From NCBI GenBank assembly GCA_018971525.1, contig JAGXAR010000009.1, positions 1 to 64,000 on the forward strand: a stretch of 64,000 bases of DNA, given 5' to 3'. A program made the translations under genes and the position numbers. Of this stretch, positions 8,791-18,507 are shown one piece after another (within the stretch, counting starts at the first letter, position 1; each line of letters begins with the position of its first letter). The notes beneath the pieces were generated by a model. It worked only from the letters and a program-made list of their open reading frames with translations. It made no database searches and had not been told where the DNA came from. The DNA is from Nitrospirota bacterium. Its GTDB lineage: Bacteria; Nitrospirota; Nitrospiria; Nitrospirales; Nitrospiraceae.

Positions 8791-9246
8791 CTAATCGATC
8801 GGCTCAGAGCCTTCGGGTGGCGGTTCATTGATCACGCCCCAGAAGACACCGAGTTCTTTCACGGCTGTGATGAACTGGTGAAACTCAACCGGCTTCACGA
8901 CGTAGGCGTTGGCGCCCAACGCATAGCTTTGCGCCAAATCGCGCTCCTCGCGCGAAGAGGTGAGCATGACGACGGGAATCGGTTTCAGGTTCGCGTCGTT
9001 CTTAATCGTTCTCAAGACCTCGAGCCCGTCGACTTTGGGCATCTTGAGATCCAGGAACACGACCACGGGATTGCCCTGCTGCCTGGCGGCAAAGACTCCG
9101 CGACAATAGAGGTAGTCGAGGACTTCAGCTCCGTCATGGCAGACCACCACTTTGTCGGCGATGTGATGTTCTTCCATGGCGGCCAGCGCAAGCTCGGCGT
9201 CACGCGGATTATCTTCTGCGAGCAGGATGGGTTTAACAGTGGTCAT
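8791..9246 (-). CDS. single-domain response regulator (Rcp1 type)
   Basis: A 151-residue receiver domain only. The acidic pocket is in ILLAEDNPRD, the phosphoacceptor aspartate in VVVFLDLKMPKVDGLEVL, the conserved threonine in VVMLTSS and the lysine in YVVKPV. This subtype commonly pairs with phytochrome- or CHASE-type kinases of the HisKA group encoded next door. Its ATG overlaps the stop of the upstream CHASE3 kinase gene (positions 9243-9246), so the pair is translationally coupled and almost certainly a cognate system. It has no output domain and probably passes phosphate or acts by protein contact, possibly to the hybrid kinase downstream. Confidence 0.92.
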   Translation of the reverse strand: MTTVKPILLAEDNPRDAELALAAMEEHHIADKVVVCHDGAEVLDYLYCRGVFAARQQGNPVVVFLDLKMPKVDGLEVLRTIKNDANLKPIPVVMLTSSREERDLAQSYALGANAYVVKPVEFHQFITAVKELGVFWGVINEPPPEGSEPID

Positions 9247-10727
9247 CTGAGAGACCTCGCGAGCGGGAGCGAAAAGTAGAAGGTGGCCCCTTGGTCCGGT
9301 GCCCCTTCGGCCCAGGTCCGTCCACCGTGTCGATGGATGATTCGACGTACATTTGCGAGACCAATGCCGGTGCCTTCAAACTCGTCGTTCCGATGGAGGC
9401 GCTGAAAGACGCCGAATAACTTGTTCGCATACTGCATGTCAAATCCTACCCCGTTATCACGCACGAAGATCTCAACTTCACCGGGGTTTCGTTCGGTTGC
9501 GCCGATTTCGATCCTGGCCTCCGACCTGGTTGCGGTGAATTTCAGCGCATTGGAGATCAGGTTCACGAAGACTTGGCGCAACATCGCCGGATCTCCCAAG
9601 ACATTAGGTAGTGGGTGCATTGTCCAGGAGATTGTCCGCTCTTGCAAGTCAAGACGTAAATCGTGGAGGACGGTTTTGACGAGTTGATCCAAGTTGACCG
9701 TCGTGCGGAGCATGTCCTGGCGACCCATACGGGAAAAGACGAGCAGGTCGTCGATCAGTTGTCCCATCTGCTTCGCGGAGTCTGAAATCGTCTGCAGATA
9801 GCGGCGCGCTTTGTCGTTGAGCGCCTCACCGGCCGCCTTGGACAACAGAGCCGCATAGCCGTCGATATGACGGAGCGGGGCGCGCAGGTCATGTGACACG
9901 GAATAGCTGAACGCTTCTAATTCTTTATTGGCGGCCTGGAGCAGCTCGCCTCGGCTGTGCAACTCCGCGGCCACTCGGCGTCGCTCGGTGACGTCGTGAT
10001 GGATCAGAAAGTATACGGAGGCCAGGAGAACCAATTGCAGGAGTGCACCGAGTGCGAGCAAGGCGATCGTATTTCTTGTGCTTCCAGCGGATTGAGCCAC
10101 GCGCAGCAGAAGCGCGTGCTGTTCGGCCGAGTCGAGTTCTGTCATCAGGCGATGGATTCCCTCGAGCTCATTTTTTGCCGCTCCGGAGAGTGCGAGGTGG
10201 CGGACGGCTTCATAGCCATGCTTCTCACGTTGGGCGATGGCTCCCGCCTCCGCTCCCAATTGCCCGGCGATGAGCTGTTCGAGTGTCGCCACGCGGGCCT
10301 GTTGTTCAGGCCTCTCGTTCGTCAGGCCTCTGAGATACCGAAGGTATTCGGGCATTTGTTCGACAACGGTCCGGTAAGATCTGAGGTAGGACTCATCGCC
10401 GGTGACGAGATAGCGCCGGTGGCCGCTTTCAGCAGCGCCGAGGGCTTCTCCGACTGATTCGAGCAGCTGCCCCAATTCGTGGCTCCTGGTATCGAGCCGG
10501 CTGTTCTCGATCAAGACGGCGGTGTTGCGGTAAGAGACGGCACTGATTATCACAATGCCGGCAAAGACGAGTCCAAATCCAGCGAGGACGCGTCGCTCGA
10601 TCGACCAATGAGTAAACCACTCCATGAGCCAGCCGGCCTTGAGAGTCGGCGCCGGACTGCTGTCGGGAGCCGGTTCTGATCGAACAGGTGCGGGCGTGGC
10701 TGGATGTTCCTGCGTGATGGATTCCAT
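9243..10727 (-). CDS. CHASE3-domain sensor histidine kinase
   Basis: A 494-residue membrane kinase. TM1 is at about residues 47-67 (VLAGFGLVFAGIVIISAV), followed by an extracytoplasmic CHASE3 domain (about 70-205, with SGHRRYLVTGDESYLRSY), and TM2 at about 220-240. The cytoplasmic part has HisKA with SYSVSHDLRAPLRHIDGY and HATPase with FVNLISNALKFT, VRDNGVGFDM and GTGIGLANVRRIIHRHGG. The H-box resembles phytochrome-like kinases. CHASE3 senses an unknown extracellular signal. It heads a three-gene minus-strand signalling operon. About 125 bases without a gene separate it from the end of nuoN. Confidence 0.92.
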   Translation of the reverse strand: MESITQEHPATPAPVRSEPAPDSSPAPTLKAGWLMEWFTHWSIERRVLAGFGLVFAGIVIISAVSYRNTAVLIENSRLDTRSHELGQLLESVGEALGAAESGHRRYLVTGDESYLRSYRTVVEQMPEYLRYLRGLTNERPEQQARVATLEQLIAGQLGAEAGAIAQREKHGYEAVRHLALSGAAKNELEGIHRLMTELDSAEQHALLLRVAQSAGSTRNTIALLALGALLQLVLLASVYFLIHHDVTERRRVAAELHSRGELLQAANKELEAFSYSVSHDLRAPLRHIDGYAALLSKAAGEALNDKARRYLQTISDSAKQMGQLIDDLLVFSRMGRQDMLRTTVNLDQLVKTVLHDLRLDLQERTISWTMHPLPNVLGDPAMLRQVFVNLISNALKFTATRSEARIEIGATERNPGEVEIFVRDNGVGFDMQYANKLFGVFQRLHRNDEFEGTGIGLANVRRIIHRHGGRTWAEGAPDQGATFYFSLPLARSLR

Positions 10728-10852
10728 GGTTCAATCGCGCCGCGTGGGTATGTAGGCCAATGTCTAGGAAACTGTACCCTCCCCCAGGAGACCCTGCAAG
10801 AAATATCTTAGCAAAATGCTTGCTGGACTCTGGGGAACCGTCGCCGGTGGAA

Positions 10853-12355
10853 TTAGCCGCCGAAGGGGGTGACGGCAGGAGGAACGGGAAGAGATGCGGT
10901 TGGAACAGCCAGGTTTGAAAACATCAAGATGGCCGAGACAACCCAGTCGGTGAATGGTTGCGGATAGATGCCTATCGCGAGGGTGCCGGCGAGACAGACG
11001 TAGACCACCATTTTGATCGGGCCCGAGACCTTGAGTGGTGACGGGTCGTGGGGTTCACTGATGTACATCTTCTTCACGACGATGAGGTAGTAGTACATGG
11101 AAATGACGATGTTGATAAGCCCCACGGTGATGAGCGCGTAGAGTCCTTCCTTCATAGCCGCCACAAAGATGTAGAGTTTGCCGATGAAGCCGGCTAGCGG
11201 GGGCACACCGGCCAGCGACAAGAGGAAAATCAGCATAGAAAAGGCGAGAAAGGGCGATCGGCGACCCAAGCCACTGTAGTCGTCGATCTCCTCACTGCCG
11301 ATTGCTTCGCTAACGGCGATGATAATGGCGAAAGCGCCGAGATTGGCGAAAAGATAGGTCAGGAGGTAGAACAGAATCGCGTCGCTCCCCATCTTCGTAC
11401 CGGCTGCGAGACCGATCAGCACGTTGCCGATCTGAGCGATACCGGAATAGGCCAAGAGCCGTTTCATGTTCTTCTGGGCGATGGCCACGATGTTGCCGTA
11501 GGTCATGGAGAGGATTGACGCGGCGACGAGCAGCAGGACCCAGATCGGCTTAAAGGTCGCCAAAGCGACGAAGAACATTCTCAGGAGGATGGCAAAGGCC
11601 GCTCCCTTGGGTGCGATCGAGAGGAATGCCGTTACCGGTGTCGGCGATCCATGATAGGTGTCGGGAATCCACGAGTGGAACGGCACGGCGCCGATTTTGA
11701 ATCCTAATGCACCGAAAATCAGCAGGAAGCCAATGGCCAATCCCGGTGTGGCCTGTGCCGCCTTCATATCGGAAAACACCAGTTTGCCTGTTTCTCCGTA
11801 GACCAGGCTGATGCCATAGGCGAGGAGGCCTGCGGCGAAGACGCCCAGGATGAAAAACTTGATGCCCGCTTCGTTCGAGGCCATGTCCTCGCGGAGATAT
11901 GCGACGAGGACATAGAAGCCGAAGGTGGAAAATTCCAGGGTGACGAAGACCGACAGCAGGTCGTTGGCGGAGGCCATAAACATCATCCCGAGGGCCGACA
12001 TTACAATCAGGAAATAATATTCTCCGCGGAAGAACTTGAATCGATGGATGTAATCGATTGAGGCCAGAATGACGAGGATCGTCGATCCGACGATGAACAT
12101 TTTGAAGAACAGGGCCATCCGGTCGAGGACGAACATATTCGCGAAGAGGGTCCCGGTGATGCCGGTGATATCGAACCAGGCCAGGCAGCCGAGGGTGGCG
12201 ACGAGCCCGGCGATGCTGAGATAGGCTAATTGTTCGTTGGGCAGCCGAGGGAACGAGAAATCAATAATCAGGATGAGACATAACCAGGATGTGAGCAGGA
12301 TCTCCGGCAGCAGCAACAGGAGATCGGAGGGAGACATCGTGAGCGAAAAGTTCAT
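10853..12355 (-). CDS. nuoN: complex I antiporter-like subunit NuoN
   Basis: A 500-residue polytopic protein, the usual length for NuoN. It is one of the Mrp-antiporter-like proton-pumping subunits of the membrane arm. Key features are the TM5 glutamate in FVTLEFSTFGFYVLVAYL and the TM7 lysine in GFKIGAVPFHSWIPDTYHG, plus SIAPKGAAF in TM8. It is the last gene of the nuo operon, and its start overlaps the NuoM2 stop by 4 bases. No strong terminator was seen after it; the stretch to 10728 holds only a weak AGCAA/TTGCT hairpin. Confidence 0.95.
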   Translation of the reverse strand: MNFSLTMSPSDLLLLLPEILLTSWLCLILIIDFSFPRLPNEQLAYLSIAGLVATLGCLAWFDITGITGTLFANMFVLDRMALFFKMFIVGSTILVILASIDYIHRFKFFRGEYYFLIVMSALGMMFMASANDLLSVFVTLEFSTFGFYVLVAYLREDMASNEAGIKFFILGVFAAGLLAYGISLVYGETGKLVFSDMKAAQATPGLAIGFLLIFGALGFKIGAVPFHSWIPDTYHGSPTPVTAFLSIAPKGAAFAILLRMFFVALATFKPIWVLLLVAASILSMTYGNIVAIAQKNMKRLLAYSGIAQIGNVLIGLAAGTKMGSDAILFYLLTYLFANLGAFAIIIAVSEAIGSEEIDDYSGLGRRSPFLAFSMLIFLLSLAGVPPLAGFIGKLYIFVAAMKEGLYALITVGLINIVISMYYYLIVVKKMYISEPHDPSPLKVSGPIKMVVYVCLAGTLAIGIYPQPFTDWVVSAILMFSNLAVPTASLPVPPAVTPFGG

Positions 12356-14058
12356 TGTGGCTCTCGTGACGTGTGACTCGTAGGGGGTACGGGGTTGTTG
12401 GCAAGAAGTTGGGCGTCATGGGTTCCGGCAGGGCCTGTCGCTTCAGTCATGAGACCGAATCCCGCACCAGAATCTGCAATCGGCACGACACGGGTGATCT
12501 TGGCGATTAAGGGATCGACGCCCGACCGCACCACGTTATAGAGGTGCATGGGGAAGAAAAAGAACCCGATGCTGACGGTGATCATGATCAAGAGCGGAAG
12601 ACGATCGACCACGGCGACTGCGTCGTGCGCGTGACTGTACTTCTGGTCCATGGGTCCGTAGAAGAGCCCGCGCATCATCTTGAACAAATAGGCTAAGGTC
12701 AACACGATGCCGACCACGGCCACGATGACTTGGAACGGATACTTGTTCCAACTGCCGACGATGATCATGACCTCGGCGATGAAGTTCACGGTGCCGGGTA
12801 CGCCGATCGAGGCCATGCAACCAACCACGAAACAGCCGGAGATGAACGGCATGCGATTCGAGAGCCCTCCGAGTGAGGGAATGTCGCGGGTGTGCGTCTG
12901 ATCGTACACCCACCCGGCCATGGCGAAGAGCATGCCCGTGGCCATGGCGTGGGCGAACATATACATCACCGCGCCGGTCAAACTGATGTAGTCCAGGGCG
13001 GCCATGCCTAAGAAGACATAGCCCATGTGACTCGAACTGGAATACCCGATGACGTACTTTGTATCTTTGGCGTAGAACGCCACAAATCCGCCATACACGA
13101 TACTGAACATGCAGAGGACGGCGGCGATGGGCATGAGTTCTCTGGTGGTCTCTGGCAGAATCTCAAAGGCCACCCGGATGATGGAAAAATGGCCGAGCTT
13201 CATTAGCACACCCGCGTGCAACATACTCGTGGCGGCCGGGGCGGCTGCGTGGCCCACGGGAGACCATGAGTGCAGCGGCCAAAGCGGAGCGATCGACGCA
13301 AAGCCGAAGAAGATCAGCAACCAAATAATCTTGTCCAGCGTCGTGCCCAAGACCGGGATGTTCATCAACCTGGCCTGTTCACGCAGGACCAGAATGTCGA
13401 AGGTATTGAGCCCTGAGTACTTGTAGATCAGCAAGATGCCCATCAGCGCCGCGACGGCAAAGGCTGAGAGGAAGAGCACCAGTTTCATCGCGGCGTATTC
13501 TTTACTGTTGGATCCGAAGTTGAAGATGAACCCGACCGAATCCCGCTGTTTGAGGCCTTCCGGGTCCGTCATCTCGTTGTACTTTTTCGTGTGGCTTCCC
13601 CACATGCCCAACAGGAGATACATGGGGATCACGGACATTTCGTAGAAGAAGTAGAGAAAGAACAGATCCAACGACATGAAGACGCCGATCGTGGCAGCGG
13701 CGAGGATAAGCAGCCAGATATAGAATTCTTTCGTCCGGTCTTTGATGTGCCAGGAGACGAAAATTCCTGCGAACAACAAGATGCCCGATGCCAGTACCAG
13801 CGGAGTACCAATCCCATCCACCCCGAGGTGGAGGGAGATGCCCAGCTGTCGAGACCATTCGAATCGCTGGACGAATTGGAAGCCTCCCTTCACGTGATCG
13901 TAGGCGTAGAACAGGTAGAGCGAGGCGAGCAGGCAGACGAAAGCCGATCCTGCTGCGATCCCCCGCACGAGCATCGCTTGCCGGTTGGAAACGAAGATCA
14001 GTGCGATGGCTCCCACGAAGGGGGCGAACAGGATATAGAGCAGTGCGTAGTCACCCAT
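12352..14058 (-). CDS. nuoM: second NuoM-type subunit (NuoM2)
   Basis: A 568-residue NuoM paralogue, longer than the first. It keeps the TM5 glutamate (E140 in FFYEMSVIP), the TM8 lysine (K287 in GVLMKLGHF) and a TM12-type glutamate (E429 in GTVNFIAEV). The TM7 lysine that NuoM, NuoL and NuoN share is replaced: GFASIAPLWPLHSW has I256 where the neighbour has lysine in GFAFKAP. It also has an insertion of about 30 polar residues (about 154-188) after TM5 and a soluble 45-residue tail. The gene lies 5 bases after the first nuoM and overlaps nuoN. Two NuoM subunits in one operon are the defining trait of the '2M' complex I class. Confidence 0.93.
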   Translation of the reverse strand: MGDYALLYILFAPFVGAIALIFVSNRQAMLVRGIAAGSAFVCLLASLYLFYAYDHVKGGFQFVQRFEWSRQLGISLHLGVDGIGTPLVLASGILLFAGIFVSWHIKDRTKEFYIWLLILAAATIGVFMSLDLFFLYFFYEMSVIPMYLLLGMWGSHTKKYNEMTDPEGLKQRDSVGFIFNFGSNSKEYAAMKLVLFLSAFAVAALMGILLIYKYSGLNTFDILVLREQARLMNIPVLGTTLDKIIWLLIFFGFASIAPLWPLHSWSPVGHAAAPAATSMLHAGVLMKLGHFSIIRVAFEILPETTRELMPIAAVLCMFSIVYGGFVAFYAKDTKYVIGYSSSSHMGYVFLGMAALDYISLTGAVMYMFAHAMATGMLFAMAGWVYDQTHTRDIPSLGGLSNRMPFISGCFVVGCMASIGVPGTVNFIAEVMIIVGSWNKYPFQVIVAVVGIVLTLAYLFKMMRGLFYGPMDQKYSHAHDAVAVVDRLPLLIMITVSIGFFFFPMHLYNVVRSGVDPLIAKITRVVPIADSGAGFGLMTEATGPAGTHDAQLLANNPVPPTSHTSREPQ

Positions 14059-14063
14059 ACGAA

Positions 14064-15623
14064 TTAATCCACCTTTACCTGCGGCTTGGACTCGATTGAT
14101 GCCACGGCTCCCCGTTCCAGTCGATCGACCAAGGCCTGCACCGATCCGTTCATCATTTTCAAAAAGGGAGCGGGATAGAGGCCAATCCAGAGGATCATCA
14201 CCGACAAGGCCGACGCGATGATCACTTCCCGGGGATGCAGATCACTGATGGAGTCCTTGACGGCCTTGCCGATCGGTCCCAGCATCGACCGCTCGTAGTA
14301 CCAGAGAAAGTATGCCGCGCCGAAGATGACGCCGGTGACCGCGATCCCACCGTACAGCCAATTGGCCTTGAAGGTTCCCAGGAGGATGAGGAATTCACCG
14401 ATGAAACCATTGGTGCCTGGCAAGCCGATCGAAGCCAGCCCGATGAGCAAGAAAAAGCTCGCGAGCAAGGGGGTCTGTTTGGCCATGCCGCCGAATGAGC
14501 TCAGTTGGGTGCTCTGCTGCCGTGAATAGAGAAAACCCGCGATAAAGAACAAACCAGCTGTACTGAACCCCAGGTTGATCATGGTGAGCAGGCTGCCCTG
14601 GAGACCCTGATAGTTCAGGGCGAACAGGCCGATCACCACGAACCCGAGGTGGCTGATGCTGCTGAATGCCAGGAGTCGGCGAAAATCTGGCTGGATCAGC
14701 GCCATGATGGCCCCGTAGAGAATCGCCGCCAATCCGAGCGCCATGAGAACCGTGACGACGGTCTGACTTTTCGATGCTTCCGGGAGCAACGGAATGCTAA
14801 ACCGGATGAAGCCGAACGTTCCGAGCTTCAGCCCAGCCAACACCACCGCCATGCCGATCGGTCCTTCGAGGAGGGCGTCCGGGAGCCAGGTGTGGAATGG
14901 GAATACCGGAGCCTTGAACGCAAAGCCGAAGAACAACAACCAGAAAATGAGGATTTGCTGGCTGAGCGGGATGGGCACTGATAGTAGCTCCAAGAGATCG
15001 AACGAATAGGTCGGTTCCATATGGCGAAGCGTCGCCCACTGGTGATAATTGAGGTCCAAGAGTGCGATGCCCACCAACATGAAGACGCTACCCAGTAAGG
15101 TATAGAGCACGTATTTCAGTGCTGCGTAGTGCCGCTCCGCTCCTCCGCCCCAGAGTTTGATCAGAAAGTAACTGGGGATGAGCATCAGCTCCCAAAAGAC
15201 GAAGAAGAGAATCAAATCGATGGAGAGGAAGATCCCCATTGTGGTCGTTTCGAGCGCGAGGAGCGCCATCATGTAGAGCTTCACTTGATGGCGGACGGTG
15301 TCCCAGGAATAGATGACGATCAGGACCGTAAGGAATGCCGTGAGTCCAACGAAGAGCACACTGATTCCGTCAACCGCGAGGTGGTAGCTGACCCCGAGGG
15401 CGGGAATCCACGGCACGTGTTCGGAGAACTGCATGGCCGCGGATTCGGGAATGAAACGTAGGAGCACGAATACGGAAAGGGCCATCTCCACGAGTGCGAT
15501 CGTCAAGGCGGAGGTCCGGACCATGTCCTCGTCGTCGAACAGCCACAGGACGACAGCCCCGACGACAGGGAGGAAAAGAATACAGGTGAGAATCGGAAAT
15601 GTTGAGGCCAGTTCTTCTAACAT
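14064..15623 (-). CDS. nuoM: NuoM, first copy
   Basis: A 519-residue proton-pumping subunit with canonical residues: TM5 glutamate E145 in FVFWELMLIPSYF, TM7 lysine K237 in GFAFKAPVFPFHTWLPDA, TM8 lysine K266 in AGLKLGTFGF and the TM12 segment GTNGFIGEF. It therefore looks fully competent for proton translocation, in contrast to the following paralogue. It sits between nuoL (13-base gap) and the second nuoM (5-base gap), all on the minus strand. Membrane-embedded, with about 14 helices expected from family length. Confidence 0.95.
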   Translation of the reverse strand: MLEELASTFPILTCILFLPVVGAVVLWLFDDEDMVRTSALTIALVEMALSVFVLLRFIPESAAMQFSEHVPWIPALGVSYHLAVDGISVLFVGLTAFLTVLIVIYSWDTVRHQVKLYMMALLALETTTMGIFLSIDLILFFVFWELMLIPSYFLIKLWGGGAERHYAALKYVLYTLLGSVFMLVGIALLDLNYHQWATLRHMEPTYSFDLLELLSVPIPLSQQILIFWLLFFGFAFKAPVFPFHTWLPDALLEGPIGMAVVLAGLKLGTFGFIRFSIPLLPEASKSQTVVTVLMALGLAAILYGAIMALIQPDFRRLLAFSSISHLGFVVIGLFALNYQGLQGSLLTMINLGFSTAGLFFIAGFLYSRQQSTQLSSFGGMAKQTPLLASFFLLIGLASIGLPGTNGFIGEFLILLGTFKANWLYGGIAVTGVIFGAAYFLWYYERSMLGPIGKAVKDSISDLHPREVIIASALSVMILWIGLYPAPFLKMMNGSVQALVDRLERGAVASIESKPQVKVD

Positions 15624-15636
15624 GACAGTAGGTGCT

Positions 15637-17601
15637 TCATAGTTGCATGATGAGTTGAATCACGGCCGCCAGTAGGAATAGCCCTGCCACAATGATGGCG
15701 GCATAATGATGGACCATCCCGCTTTGGAGCTGCCGCCACTGGCGGGCGATGAGATGGTTGCCATATCCGATGACGTTGAGGCCGCCGTAGACCACGTATT
15801 TTTCCATCCAGGTTGAACCGGCCGCGCCCAAATCGGCCATCTGCGCGACCGCGCGCACGAGGCCATCGATCACGGTGCGGTCGAACCAATCGAGCAGCAG
15901 TCCCAACCTCTTGGTCGGCTCCACGAATAACAGGTCAAAGAGCTCATCGACGTAGTACTTGTTGAGTAAAGTCGTGTACACCGTCTGTAACTTTGCAGCC
16001 AGGCGATCCGGTGCCGAGAGATTCACGCTATAAAAATAGTGCGCGACCCCCCACCCGATCAAGGCTATCCCTGTGGCAATCATCATGAGCGCCAGCACGA
16101 GTCCGGTGCTCACGTCATGCTCGCCTCCCGTGCCCGCAACCGGTGCAAGGAACTGATGGAGCCAGCCATGTTCAGGGGGAAATCCCAGGAACCCACCCAA
16201 GACGGACAGCACACCTAACGCCATTAACGGACCGACCATCACCATCGGGGACTCATGGACATGTTCCTCCGTATGGTGGTCCATACGAGATGTGCCGTAA
16301 AAGGTCAGATAGGTCAGGCGGAACATGTAGAAGGAGGTCAATAGTGCGCCGATGGCAGCCATGACATAGAGCAGATAGTGTTCGTGCGTGAAGGCATGGG
16401 CCAGGATTTCGTCTTTGCTCCAAAAGCCTGCCAAGGGTGGAATGCCCGCGATCGCAACCGTGCCGATCAGAAACAGTCGGTAGGTCCAGGGGATTTTTGC
16501 GCTAAGGCCTCCCATCTTTCGAATGTCTTGCTCGCCCGAGAGCGCGTGGATCACGGATCCGGCCGAGAGAAACAAGAGGGCTTTGAAGAAGGCATGGGTC
16601 ATGAGGTGGAACACGGCAGCCGTATAGGCCCCGATCCCGCACCCGAGGAACATGTAACCGAGCTGGCTCACCGTCGAATAGGCCAAGACGCGCTTGATGT
16701 CCGTTTGCACGAGGCCGATGGTGGCGGCAAACAAGGCTGTGAGTCCGCCGATGACGCCGACGATCGTCATGGCCGTCGGAGACAAATCGAAAATGGCATG
16801 GTTCCGCACGATCATGTAGACCCCGGCCGTCACCATCGTCGCCGCATGGATGAGCGCACTGACGGGTGTCGGACCCTCCATCGCGTCCGGGAGCCAGGTG
16901 TAGAGAGGGAGTTGGGCCGATTTTCCGACTGCCCCGACAAGCAGGCAGAGAGCAATCGCCGTGGCCATTTCCGGCGAGAGCTGGCTGACCTGGGCAAAGA
17001 CCTTCGTATAGTCGAGCGTCTTGAAATTGATGAAGATGAGGAAGATGGCCAGAAGGAAGCCCGCGTCCCCGATGCGGTTTACCACAAAGGCTTTCGAGGC
17101 GGCCTTCGCGGCTGAGATCTTGTCATAGTAATAGCCGATCAAGAGATAGGAACAGAGCCCGACCCCTTCCCAGCCAATGAAGAGGACCACATAGTTGTTC
17201 CCCATGACGAGGAGCAACATGGAGACCATGAAGAGGTTCATGTAGGTGAAGAATCGCGTGAATCCGTCTTCTCCATGCATGTAGCCGACGGAGTAGACGT
17301 GAATCAGGAACCCGACTCCCGTGATGACGAGCAGCATGATGCACGTGAGGGGATCGACGAGATAGGCCAGATTGATGGTGAGGTCACCGCCAAAGATCCA
17401 TTGATAGGCGATGACTTCATGGGTCGTGCCGGTCCGGAGCACGTCGATAAACACGCCGATGGTGCAGAGAAATGACAGCCCGACCGAACCCCAAGCTAGC
17501 CGGTGTGCGACTTCGTGGGAATACCGCTTGCCCACGAGCCCGTTCAGGATCACGGCCAGCAGGGGGAACACCGGAATGAGTTTTATGAGTAGATCGGTCA
17601 C
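15637..17601 (-). CDS. nuoL: complex I subunit NuoL
   Basis: A 654-residue polytopic subunit at the distal end of the membrane arm, including the C-terminal part that in known structures forms the long lateral helix. TM5 glutamate is in FIGWEGVGLCSYLLIGYYY and the TM7 lysine in GAVGKSAQLPLYTWLPDAM, followed by GPTPVSALIHAATMVTAGVY, a NuoL signature. The histidine-rich loop HHTEEHVHESP is noted but not interpreted. It follows nuoK with a one-base gap. In a two-NuoM complex the lateral helix would have to span an extra pump, so its length deserves comparison with ordinary NuoL. Confidence 0.95.
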   Translation of the reverse strand: MTDLLIKLIPVFPLLAVILNGLVGKRYSHEVAHRLAWGSVGLSFLCTIGVFIDVLRTGTTHEVIAYQWIFGGDLTINLAYLVDPLTCIMLLVITGVGFLIHVYSVGYMHGEDGFTRFFTYMNLFMVSMLLLVMGNNYVVLFIGWEGVGLCSYLLIGYYYDKISAAKAASKAFVVNRIGDAGFLLAIFLIFINFKTLDYTKVFAQVSQLSPEMATAIALCLLVGAVGKSAQLPLYTWLPDAMEGPTPVSALIHAATMVTAGVYMIVRNHAIFDLSPTAMTIVGVIGGLTALFAATIGLVQTDIKRVLAYSTVSQLGYMFLGCGIGAYTAAVFHLMTHAFFKALLFLSAGSVIHALSGEQDIRKMGGLSAKIPWTYRLFLIGTVAIAGIPPLAGFWSKDEILAHAFTHEHYLLYVMAAIGALLTSFYMFRLTYLTFYGTSRMDHHTEEHVHESPMVMVGPLMALGVLSVLGGFLGFPPEHGWLHQFLAPVAGTGGEHDVSTGLVLALMMIATGIALIGWGVAHYFYSVNLSAPDRLAAKLQTVYTTLLNKYYVDELFDLLFVEPTKRLGLLLDWFDRTVIDGLVRAVAQMADLGAAGSTWMEKYVVYGGLNVIGYGNHLIARQWRQLQSGMVHHYAAIIVAGLFLLAAVIQLIMQL

Positions 17602-17602
17602 G

Positions 17603-17905
17603 TTACCACTTTAGGAGGTTCATCTCGTCCACGTTCGTGGAGATCTTTCCACGGAACACGACGATGATGATCGCCAGCCCGATCGCCGCTTCCCCGGCCG
17701 CAATGGCGATGATGAAAAGGGCCACCAGTTGGCCCGCCATGGATTCCAGGTAATAGGAAAAGGCGACAAGGTTGACGTTTGCCGCGTTCAGCATGATCTC
17801 GACAGACATCAGCACAATGATGAAATTCCGCCTGATCAATACGCCGAGCAGCCCGGTGATAAAGAGCACCGCGCTGACGGCGACATATGCGCTTAGAGGA
17901 ACCAT
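17603..17905 (-). CDS. nuoK: complex I subunit NuoK
   Basis: A 100-residue subunit with three membrane helices. The two buried glutamates expected of NuoK are present, in [15 protein letters not shown] and [14 protein letters not shown]. The length is exactly typical. It lies about 69 bases downstream of nuoJ and one base before nuoL. The start ATG 17903-17905 gives the standard [15 protein letters not shown] opening. It forms part of the proton path between the quinone site and the antiporter-like subunits. Confidence 0.95.
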   Translation of the reverse strand: MVPLSAYVAVSAVLFITGLLGVLIRRNFIIVLMSVEIMLNAANVNLVAFSYYLESMAGQLVALFIIAIAAGEAAIGLAIIIVVFRGKISTNVDEMNLLKW

Positions 17906-17974
17906 AGGCCTCGTGAATTCCGAACGCGAACCCGTGAATCGATGGGAACCATCCTGCCGTATCCCTCGAACCCC

Positions 17975-18499
17975 TCACCCCTCACGTTTGTCACCGATGG
18001 GCTTGGGTGTTTTTGCCAGCACGATCGCTCCGATAATGGCGCCCAACAGGAACACCCCGACAACTTCGAACTGCAACAGATATTCACTGAACATCTTGAT
18101 ACCAACCGCGTAGGTGTCGCCGTCCTGGAGCACCGCCACGGTGGGTGCATCGCCCTTTGCGCCTCCGAAGGGCGAACGGACCAAGAGGGCTAACACGTAC
18201 AGTGATCCGAGGGATGCTGGAGCCAGAAAGTACAGGTATGAGGAGTGGAAATATCGATCGTCGGTTTTCAAGTTCAAGAGCATCAGCACGAAGAGATACA
18301 AGACAAGGATCGCACCGGCGTAGACAATGACCTGTACGGCCCAGAGGAATTCGGCGTTGAGGAGGATGAAGAGCCCAGAGACATGGAGCAACAGGGCCAG
18401 GAGCGCCAGGCCGCAATGCACGGGATGCTTGAGCGCGACAGTCAAGACGCCCGCAGCAATACTGACCAGTGCAAAATAGGTGAAAAAAACCAAAACCAT
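17975..18499 (-). CDS. nuoJ: complex I subunit NuoJ
   Basis: A 174-residue membrane subunit with five hydrophobic helices. The segment AVQVIVYAGAILVLYLFVLML contains the TM3 pi-bulge region characteristic of NuoJ/ND6 (only part of this stretch is the signature). The length is typical. It follows nuoI by 8 bases. NuoJ with NuoH and NuoA builds the junction between the peripheral and membrane arms; no nuoH is present in this operon. Confidence 0.94.
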   Translation of the reverse strand: MVLVFFTYFALVSIAAGVLTVALKHPVHCGLALLALLLHVSGLFILLNAEFLWAVQVIVYAGAILVLYLFVLMLLNLKTDDRYFHSSYLYFLAPASLGSLYVLALLVRSPFGGAKGDAPTVAVLQDGDTYAVGIKMFSEYLLQFEVVGVFLLGAIIGAIVLAKTPKPIGDKREG

Positions 18500-18507
18500 C
18501 GATCGAT

